Assembly (NCBI GenBank): GCA_963576475.1
Contig: OY754972.1
Span: 36,230,978-36,294,977 of the forward strand
Direction of reading: 5' to 3'
Length of the DNA: 64,000 nt
From: Molanna angustata
Lineage: Eukaryota; Arthropoda; Insecta; Trichoptera; Molannidae
Shown piece by piece: positions 1 to 7,663 of the stretch. Position 1 is the first letter of the stretch. Every line of letters starts with the position of its first letter. Position numbers and translations under genes: made by a program. The notes beneath the pieces were generated by a model. That model ran no database searches, was not told the DNA's origin, and saw nothing but the letters and a program-made list of their open reading frames with translations.

Positions 1-476
1 CCATACAAATTGTATGAAGTGATGTCGTCACTAAATTCAATTTTTATAAAAATTGTTAAAAAAAATTTGAGATGTGCTTATACAATGTTTATATTTTTTA
101 TATAAAATTAAATTATCTAGTTGGGGTGTTTCGGCTTTTTTTGATATTTAAAAAAAAAATGGAAATATAGGCAGTTAAACTCATAAATTAATCTTAAAAA
201 AAATATTTTTCTTAATAAAAAATGTTTGAGAAACCCTGGAATTAAAAAAAAAACTAATTTGATATTTTGTATTTGTCTATCTTTATACCAATTTTCAGCG
301 TTCTAGCTTTTATGGTTTCTGAGATATATGGAAAAATAAAGTAAAAATTCAAAAGTTGATAACCCCTGACTGAAACAAAAATTCACAATTCTGAGTATAA
401 AATTTTTCTAAGCCTATGACTGTTTATATATACTGAAAATTTGGGCTCTGTAAATTGAGCGGATCAAAGGTTATAA

Positions 477-573
<97 letters not shown>

Positions 574-770
574 CTCACATAAAATGTTCTACTCCGAATT
601 CTGAGTAAATCCATGTATAGGAACATATATGCTGCGAGGCCTCTAGTTGGTGTTATTAGCATGCAAAAAGTCCACTACACCATACAAAATTTTCCTTCGT
701 ACACGCATCTTGGCTTAATTATGTCGATTCATTAAGAGAATTAAATTCTCATGAACGAATCGACAGTTGG
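1..770 (-). mobile_element. HEL-A copy (Helentron-like, non-autonomous), cut by window edge
   Basis: Read on the minus strand this copy begins CCAACTGTCGAT at 770, directly after a T, and runs through a CA/GT tract and the conserved TCTAGTTGGGGTGTTTCGGC block to the window edge. The 3' hairpin and CTAG end lie outside the window. It matches the complete copies at 4481-5521 and 20137-21183 block by block. It has no coding capacity of its own; the 63-codon frame over the CA tract is a repeat artefact. Confidence 0.75.
479..571. repeat. (CA)n microsatellite inside HEL-A
   Basis: About 45 CA units with one AA interruption near 524. The tract occupies the same internal position in every long HEL-A copy, so it travels with the element rather than arising independently. 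Confidence 0.95.
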
Positions 771-774
771 ATTA

Positions 775-1300
775 ATAGTAATAATTAATAGGTTAGGTTC
801 TTAATAATAATTATGGGAAAAGCAATGATATAGTTTTAACAATATACCTATTATATGGAGAGAATAAAAAAATCCTGTTTCATTCTATATCGTTCAAAAT
901 TACTGTCTGTAAGTTTTACCAATCAATATTTCATATTCATTTTTAAATAATTTGAGTATTTTATTTTTAAATTTAGAATTTGCTTCACTTTCGTTTGTAT
1001 GTATTTCACGGGATGCAACTAGTTGACATTTGAATGTTGTTGCAATTGTATCACGAAACATTTCGTTTAGTAGGTAGTAGGTGTGATACGGGATAATGCT
1101 GCCGGCGGCGTGTTTATTATTCAGCGACCGACAGTTTGAGATTTACTAGAATATTAATTTGTTAATTGTCATCCCGACACCGTCGGCGCCATGTTGACGT
1201 CTGTCTAAAGAGTCGACCATGAATATATTATATGTATTTATATAATATACATTTTATTATATTAACTACCTATCATTAAGACACACTATTCTATTTTGTT
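775..1300. other. Unassigned AT-rich stretch
   Basis: No open frame, RNA gene or repeat relation was recognised. A slightly GC-richer patch near 1095-1195 contains CGGCGGCG and GTCGGCGCC but shows no coding potential. Confidence 0.4.
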
Positions 1301-1307
1301 CAGCGAT

Positions 1308-1372
1308 TCTATCACAGCATATTCCACAATGTGAGGTAACCAGCAACAAGTGTGCGGTTGTGCATTGTGGGA
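1308..1372 (+). repeat. REP-F dispersed repeat
   Basis: Shows the recurring string CACAGCATATTCCACAATG followed by GAGGTAACCAGCAACAAGTG. Related copies occur at 3178, 6236, 11110 (-), 13690 (-), 19150, 22490 and 53265. Confidence 0.7.
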
Positions 1373-1429
1373 AAGGAAGTACGATACATACATATGTGTG
1401 TATATCCAAACACCAGCCTCGTCTCACCT

Positions 1430-1885
1430 TAAAGGCACTACATTCAGGGAAAAAAATCCAATGTTTGCGCATATGCAATAATAAAAATATTCGATTACTT
1501 ACACATTGGTACAAGTAGGTAAATAAGACAAAAATGACCTTATAAGTCTGGCGCAATTCAGGGGTGACTTCTATGCGAAAAATGCATTGTCACCTCAGAT
1601 ATAAGAATTGTAGCTTTCATTATTTACAAAAAACCAATTCTCTCAATAGATGGCGTTCCAACAAAATAAATAAAAATAATAAGATTGTTGTTCATAATTT
1701 CACCCATAGATAGCTGTAGTAAAAATTCCTTATTTTCAAGCGAAAAGAATTTCAGTATTACAATATATAGAACTTTCAAAATTGAATTGATAGGGATCTC
1801 ATTAAAAGGCATAATTGGTGAACGTTGTGCAAGCGCATAAAGTGATCATGTAAACCAGCCGATGACAGGTCGTAAGCCCTGTAGG
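1430..1885 (-). repeat. REP-E dispersed repeat
   Basis: Inverted relative of 25525-26000. Shared blocks are AAAAAAATCCAATGTTTGC at one end and, at the other, the complement of TTTATGCGCTTGCGCAACGT plus TCATCGGCTGGTTTACGTGATC. Shorter relatives lie at 54625-54745 and 55880-56085. No coding capacity was seen; the class is unknown. Confidence 0.65.
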
Positions 1886-1984
1886 TGCCTTGATTTCCCG
1901 GTTCTCCTACAATAAATATTCCAACTTCGTCTCTATTGAGATAATTAAAAATCTGTTAAAAAACACTACATTCATAATGGATGA

Positions 1985-2435
1985 TGATCCTAATTGGTGT
2001 ATGTATGTGTGTCCGCCCCCCTTAAAACTTTTGATCCGTTTAATGCCAAGACCCCCTAAATTTCAGAAAGTATAGAAAGTTCAAGGCCTTCAAAACTTTT
2101 TATTATACTCAGAGTTATGATTTTTGTTCCAGTCTGGGGTTATCAACATTTCAATTTTTATTTTATATTTCCACATATTTTAAAAACCATTATAGCTGGA
2201 ACGTGGAAAATAGACAAATACGATATATTTTTTATTGAAATATGTGTTGAATTGAAAAAGTTCCAGGGTTTCACATTTTTTTTGCTACATAACAAGTTGT
2301 TTATAACAAATTTATATGTATTACTCTACCTATAATTCATTTCTTTTAAATATCGAAAAACGATGAAATACCCCAACTAGATAATTTGATTTTATATAGA
2401 AATACATTCACATTATAGTAGTAGGTATTTTTTAC
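1985..2435 (+). mobile_element. HEL-A fragment, old
   Basis: Contains GTGTGTCCGCCCCCC, ACTTTTGATCCG, GGGGTTATCAAC and CCCCAACTAGATAATTT in HEL-A order but clearly diverged from the other copies. Both ends are missing; the right side runs directly into an inverted REP-B piece. Confidence 0.7.
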
Positions 2436-2436
2436 A

Positions 2437-2545
2437 TCAATTTCTCAACGGGTATCATGTAGAGAGTGCACACTGTGAGTTTCTTCGTGATGTGTTTGCA
2501 TGTATGGCGTACGACGTACGGATTATCCTTTTTGTGTCCTGCATT
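2437..2545 (-). repeat. REP-B fragment
   Basis: Inverted copy of the REP-B block containing TACGCCATACATACAAACAC and GAGAAATTGATGT, compare 27150-27265. It abuts HEL-A on the left and REP-C on the right. Confidence 0.65.
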
Positions 2546-2559
2546 TTCATGAAGTGAGT

Positions 2560-3065
2560 TTGTACAATTATTTTTTTTAATTAAATATTTTATTATGAAA
2601 CTTGATAATTTTTCACCAATTTGAAAATAAAAAATTCAAATTTTGATTTCCTGAGCTTGAGGTCACTTTAAAATATTTGACGTTTAAAAAAATAGAGATG
2701 CACTATTCATATATTCAGATCCTATTAAAATCTAATGGGGTCTAAGCGAGTATTAGATATACATATACATATTTACATAATTTGAAAATAATCTAATGAG
2801 AACCTACCTACTTTAGTCTATAATTGATAAAGTAAAATAAAACGCCGTAAATAGTACATAGCACACAGCACGCAGCACACAGCACATAGCACACACACAC
2901 ATATACATTGTGATGAAACTTTCATAACACAATCTCAGCATGATAATAGTTGATAATCTGCAATAAAAAAATACCCTTTAAAATTGCGAAATCATAACTC
3001 CCCACTATATCCCCTTGGGTTAGTGAGGAGGAAAAATATTCCTCTCCATTAAATTTACTTACAAC
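2560..3065 (+). repeat. REP-C dispersed repeat
   Basis: About 500 bp whose inverted relative lies at 52065-52560. Shared landmarks are AATCTAATGGGGTCTAAGCG, GAGGTCACTTTAAAATAT and CCCCTTGGG near the right end. A short CACACAG-rich tract lies at 2860-2905. No open frame; the class is unknown. Confidence 0.6.
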
Positions 3066-3309
3066 ACAGACTGAATAAAACGAATCTTAAGTTTAGATTT
3101 TCAAAACGGAATTCTTGTATCAGTGTGAAAATATAGTAGACAGAGAGTGACATAAAAAGTACAAAATAATAATAATGTTGGGTTACCAGCAACAGGTGTA
3201 CGGGTGTTCATTACCTTATAAATGTAAGTATGATACATATGTGGTTGCCCAATCATTTAAAAACAATTTTTGTAAAAAATAAATTTAGTAACGACATAGT
3301 TTATTATTA

Positions 3310-4000
3310 TTATTGGATAGGAGTCGGACCTTTCGCCCCTGCACTGCGACCATGTTTGATATATTGTGCACCTCCCTTTAAGGTTGTCATTTCAATAGCA
3401 TTTCGGTTTCTTGAATGAAGTGTCATAGTTTCCAAATTGAGGTAACCCCCCCCCCCTTTGGGTCTTAGTATATAAGCTCCCAGGTGTCTGTGTTTGGATT
3501 CCATTAGAGCTGGGCACTCACAGATCACACGCGATGCTGTTTCTTCCTCTTGTTGAGCGAACCCCCTTATGTATTGGTGTCTTTTCATATGACATTGACC
3601 AGTCATTGTTCTCAATTGTTCTCTGCTAAGATTTAGCAGCTTTCTTGCCCTTTTTTAGAGGGAACTTCAATGAATTCTTTCGCCTGTCGTTTTCCACAAC
3701 TGGCCTTCCAGAATTCTCTATGCTGAACTGTTTTCCAGTCCCTAATCGATCTTTTAATCGTAGCAGATAGGCCAACTGCTGGTTCAGGTCCTATGAAAGG
3801 TAGCCCTGACCCCTTTTTGGCTAGCTTATCTGCTCGTTCGTTTCCCTCTATACCTTTATGACCAGGTACCCATACTAGTTGTATTTTGTTGTATTCCCCT
3901 AGTCTTTCAAGGTACTTTAGACAGTCCCATACCAGTTTTTATGTAACCTGGTATGATTCTAGTACCTTAAGGGCTGCCTGGCTGACCGATAAAATATAAA
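3310..4000 (-). pseudogene. LINE relic with RNase H domain (I/R1/LOA-like)
   Basis: Translated from the minus strand, 3995 down to about 3650 gives an RNase H C-terminal half with the hallmark WVPGHKGIEGNERADKLA, followed by basic sequence typical of the region after RNase H. A stop and frame change near 3625-3655 separate this from LRTMTGQCHMKRHQYI and CECPALM (3500-3615), the Cys/His tail seen after RNase H in I, R1 and LOA-type non-LTR elements. Another stop lies near 3940. The reverse transcriptase is absent, so this is a 5'-truncated, decayed 3' end. The clade is not resolved from the sequence alone. Confidence 0.8.
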
Positions 4001-4029
4001 TGTTCCTGTTTTAGTAGTTGCTTTTGTAT

Positions 4030-4135
4030 TCTCACATGCACATTCTACGATTTAATACAATTACGACATCGTTTAATACAATTTGAATGGCAAAATACAC
4101 TACACAGTATCTACAGGGACTCTCAATAGTTTGAT
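4030..4135 (+). mobile_element. HEL-A fragment
   Basis: Matches the HEL-A stretch ACGACATCG...ATACAATTTGAATGG...ACTCTCAATAGTTTGATACT, a short diverged internal piece. Confidence 0.5.
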
Positions 4136-4149
4136 ACTATTTTCATTTT

Positions 4150-4479
4150 TTTTTTAAATTTATTAACAAAAACAATACAAGGTTCACATATAAATCATAA
4201 TTTAAAAAGGTATACAATTTCCATCATATAATTCATAATAACCCTCTTTAATTGAGATAAAATCTCGTGTTAAAAGAGGGGAGTATCTATTTAATATTGT
4301 TACATTTACCAAAACATTGTACATCTACTAAAAAATATGAAGCTACACAAAACAAGAATGAAATAACAATAAATAAATAAATAAATCAGTACAATTTTTT
4401 AATTTTATTTTTAAATATATTATAATTTTTTTCGAGTCTAAGACTCAAAGGGAGTTCATTAAACCACTTAGTACCTTTA
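4150..4479 (-). pseudogene. LINE 3' end (CR1/Jockey-like C-terminus and UTR)
   Basis: On the minus strand the last codons read GTKWFNELPLSLRLEKNYN then IFKNKIKKLY and a TGA at 4386-4388. This is the usual 'W-F-N-L-P ... F-K-x-K-L' tail of CR1/Jockey-type LINE proteins. An AT-rich 3' UTR of about 230 bp follows and ends in A-rich sequence near 4150. The coding part is cut off at 4480, exactly where HEL-A copy 4481-5521 begins, so the Helentron-like element either inserted into or truncated it. Confidence 0.7.
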
Positions 4480-4480
4480 T

Positions 4481-5521
4481 CCAACTGTCGATTTGTTCAG
4501 GAGAACTTTGTTCTCTTAACATATCGACAATGTATCAAGCCAGAATACGCGAGAATTGTATGGAGAGGTCTACTTTTTTCATGGATTTTCCAACTTTGAA
4601 GTCAAAAAACACCAACTTAGAGGCTTCGCAGCATATATGTTCCATACACGGATTTACTCAGAATTCGGAGTAGAACATTTCGTGTGTCTGTGTGTGTGTG
4701 TGTCTGTGTGTGTGTGTGTCTGTGTGTGTGTGTGTCTGTGTGTCTGTGTGTCCGTCCCCCCCTTATAACTTTTGATCCGCTCAATTTACAGAGCCTAAAA
4801 TTTCAGAATATATAAACAGTTACAGGCCTACAAAACTTTTATACTCGGAATTTTGAATTTTTGTTTCAGTCAGGGGTTATCAACTTTTGAATTTTTATTT
4901 TATTTTTCCATATATCTCAGAAACCATAAACGGTAGAACGCTGAAAATTGGTACAAACATAGACAAATACAAAATCTCGCATTAGTTTTTTCAAAAAAAT
5001 TCCAGGGTTTCTCAAACATTTTTTATTAAGAAAAATATTTTTTTTATGATAAATTTATGAGTTTAACTGCCTATATTTCCAAAACTTTTACAATTATCGA
5101 AAAAAGCCGAAACACCCCAACTAGATAATTTAATTTTCTATAAAAAATATTAACATTGTAGTAGAAGATCTCAATTTTTTTTTAACAATTTTTTTAAAAA
5201 TTGAATTTAGTGACGACATCGCTTCATACATTTTGTATGGCAGTCGCCTATACACAATATGTAAGAAGACTTAATAGTTTGTTACTTCATCTCCAAACAT
5301 ACATACATACCATCATGCAATTTGCATATTCTGGGTAGGAAAAAGGATCTTCTTCCATACTATCCTATCTTGACATACATACCTACATATGTTGTATAGA
5401 AAACAAAATATCTGAAAATATTCAATAATTTGTATCTATGGGTTTATAGTTTGGTACATATTCTTCAACTATACATACTATCGCTATCGACAGTTGGATC
5501 TCATGTGTTACATGCAACTAG
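4481..5521 (+). mobile_element. HEL-A complete copy (Helentron/HINE-like)
   Basis: Starts CCAACTGTCGATTTG after T4480 and ends GTTACATGCAACTAG before T5522, so T^T flanks. The start sequence recurs inverted near the 3' end as ATCGACAGTTGG. Between that and the end lies a hairpin, CATGT-GTT-ACATG, with outer AGTTG/CAACT pairing. A GT tract lies at about 4680-4755. Asymmetric inverted termini, T^T target, 3' hairpin, CTAG end and an internal microsatellite are together the plan of non-autonomous Helentrons (HINE, DINE-1). It encodes no Rep/helicase. Very close to 49946-50976. Confidence 0.75.
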
Positions 5522-5564
5522 TACTTATAGAAATGTTGTGAGGCAGTTGTACGTAAAAAAGGAA

Positions 5565-5958
5565 TGGTAATACTTCATACATACATACCATCAAGCTGCA
5601 TCATATTCGGGTAAGAAAAAAAGGACTGACCTCCACAATATGTCCGATTCTGATTCGTTTCAGAGTACGAAAACATCTGTAACCAACGGGCGACCATGGA
5701 TAAAAGGATTTTGTTCGCACGGTGTGACGTAATGAGTCCAGTATAAATGCAAGTACCTTTTTTACATTTCTCATGTACTAAAATTCAGACGGATAAATTT
5801 AGACGAATCAGAATTGGACATACTATCGAAATTGAAATATCTTAAAATATTCAATAATTTGGATTTATGAGTTTATAGTTTGGTATGTATTCCTTAACTA
5901 TACCTACATACGATCGCCATCGACAGTTGGATCTCATGTGTTACCTACATTCAACTAG
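5565..5958 (+). mobile_element. HEL-A 3' fragment interrupted by a MITE
   Basis: Carries the HEL-A 3' third: GGACTGACCTCCACA, AATATTCAATAATTTGGATTT, TCGCCATCGACAGTTGG and a CTAG end at 5955-5958 followed by T. The 180-bp element at 5641-5820 splits it. Confidence 0.7.
5641..5820. mobile_element. Short MITE with TA target duplication
   Basis: Left end TGTCCGATTCTGATTCGTTT and the reverse complement of the right end TGTCCAATTCTGATTCGTCT match at 18 of 20 bases. TA flanks both sides (5639-5640, 5821-5822), and the outer sequence is continuous HEL-A, which shows the insertion. The length is 180 bp with no open frame. The TA duplication suggests a Tc1/mariner-type helper. Confidence 0.8.
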
Positions 5959-6235
5959 TACCTACCTATAATATAATATATCGTTTTCACTTACCAATCC
6001 ATCAAGTTACGAAGGAATATCTAAAATAGGTAAAACATATCAACCATAAAATAAACAGATTGTTGATATGGTTTCCATTTTCACCCACACACATAATATT
6101 ATGTAGATACTTAAATGAGATATATATGTGTCATACTCACGTCACCTACAGAAAAATATATCTTAGTAATAATATTTGTATTAGAATACGCTACATGATA
6201 ATGCACTAACACAATATTTTCACCAAAAACATACC

Positions 6236-6490
6236 TACATAACATCACAGCATATCCACAATGTTGTTAACCAGCAACGGGTGTGCGGGTGTGTATATCC
6301 TCATAAAAAAACCACGTTCGACACGTCACATGTCTCACCTAAAAAGCACTCAGAACGGGTGGTGAACCTCATTGATAAGCTATGTGAGATGTTATTATTG
6401 CTTATTGTATTTTCGATTTTCCAGCTCTTACGGAACACGAACATGATAATAAAAAAAGTGGAAGCACTATTCTATGGCGATGCCTCACAC
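6236..6490 (+). repeat. REP-F, longest copy
   Basis: Begins CATAACATCACAGCATATCC and has AACCAGCAACGGGTGTGCGG. It continues through GATTTTCCAGCTCTTACGG and AAAAAGTGGAAGCACTATTC. The downstream part recurs at 19235-19305 and 29500-29585, so the family is at least 250 bp long. The 87-codon frame over it is not conserved between copies. Confidence 0.65.
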
Positions 6491-6617
6491 CAACATAATT
6501 TATATTTGTCCAAAAAATTGTCGGAGCATTCCAACAATGACTAACAAATTTGTTAAAAAGGTTTCATAGGCGTCTGTTAGGTTTACGCGCGCTGCTAAAT
6601 AGATAAAAACGTATTTT

Positions 6618-7303
6618 AAAACGAGTGGGTTGTAGCCAACACTAAACTCTCCACACCATAGTAAGCGTTCATTTTTTTCTTCTTGAAAGGTTGAGAATCT
6701 CTAAATGCATTTTTATGAAGAATATTTATATTAGATTCTTAAACAAATGTAAGATTCCCAGATGACAAAAGTTTTCATAATACACTCATAATATGTATTT
6801 TCTAAATGATACCGTTGAGAAATTTTAAGTAAAATTGCATTACTAGCAATATGAGCATGTATGAGACAGTGTATCAATGTTGATAAGGCGATATATGTTT
6901 CAAGATAGAAGAATGCGGTGTTCGGTTCTCACTGCCTACCCCTTTAGGAAGATAGAAGCGGAGAGTAAAAAATACGCTTCTCCATAGAGACACATACAAT
7001 ATCAATATGAAGTTGATCGCTCATTTTTTCCTTACAGAAGCAATTTTCCCTTACGCAGAAGCAATTTTACTTCTGTTATATGCATTTTTCATACAAATAT
7101 GAAATTTATATGATATGGATATGATTCATTGATATGGCAAACCATAGATTTTTTCTTAAATTTTGACAATCATGTATTTGATGAGTGTATTTTTGTTGTG
7201 TCAAAATTTCAAACAGTATTAAAATACCTCGATTTTCTAGACCGTGAGAGCATTTTGAAAATTTGGACAGAGAATAAATTAACGGATATCTAGGACTATG
7301 CAC
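6618..7303 (+). repeat. REP-B, left part (split by RTE element)
   Basis: Opens AAAACGAGTGGGTTGT and CCAACACTAAACTCTCCAC, then ATAGTAAGCGTTC, matching 26461 onward. Inside, 6850-6960 carries a decayed RTE-like C-terminal block (MRQCINVDKA) that is also in the 26.6 kb copy. The repeat breaks at 7303 and resumes at 10624. Confidence 0.8.
7292..7303. repeat. Left target-site duplication of the RTE element
   Basis: AGGACTATGCAC, repeated without mismatch at 10624-10635 on the far side of the LINE. Confidence 0.85.
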
Positions 7304-7492
7304 GTGGGGTTCGAATGGTTGGTAGGGCCTCGGTGGTGCCTACTCTGCTGGAGGGTAGGTATCAATAAGTGCCGAGAAACGCCATGTTGCAGAACACCAG
7401 CAACAATACCAGCAAGTCCAACTCGCTAGTGTCCACGTCACGAACCCTGGGCAATGTGACCTGTCTAGGTCATAGCAGATAGCGAGAGGGCG

Positions 7493-7663
7493 ATGGCGAG
7501 TCTCCAGCGCCACAAAACTGGAACCCCCCAGCTAAGGGAAGGAAAACCCCTACAGAAAAACCTTGGTCCTCCAGATTGGGGGTTAGGCGAGAGGCCAATA
7601 ACCCCTCCCTATAAAAAGACCCTATTACGAAACCGAATACAGAGCCTCGGACACTTACTGTAA
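7493..7663 (+). CDS. Short upstream ORF of the RTE element
   Basis: A 56-codon frame starts at the ATG at 7493 (MASLQRHKTGTPQLREGKPL...) and ends at TAA 7661-7663. It is basic and proline-rich and overlaps the 5' end of the open main frame (7615 onward) in a different frame (+2 versus +1). RTE elements are usually described with one main ORF and sometimes a short ORF1, so this may be that ORF, or the displaced N-terminus of the main protein after an indel. I see no catalytic motif in it. There is a possible relation to the main frame's missing ATG (see findings). Confidence 0.45.
   Translation: MASLQRHKTGTPQLREGKPLQKNLGPPDWGLGERPITPPYKKTLLRNRIQSLGHLL

Noticed and set aside
471..662. Cys-Val repeat 'proteins' over CA/GT tracts (also near 4556, 20790, 39298, 50021, 59303, 60693)
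   Set aside because: Microsatellite translation inside HEL-A; the flanking residues are the same non-coding HEL-A text each time.
4481..5521. HEL-A as a TIR (DDE-type) MITE because of CCAACTGTCGAT/ATCGACAGTTGG
   Set aside because: The right inverted copy is not terminal: every copy continues about 25 bp through a hairpin to CTAG, and no target-site duplication is seen.
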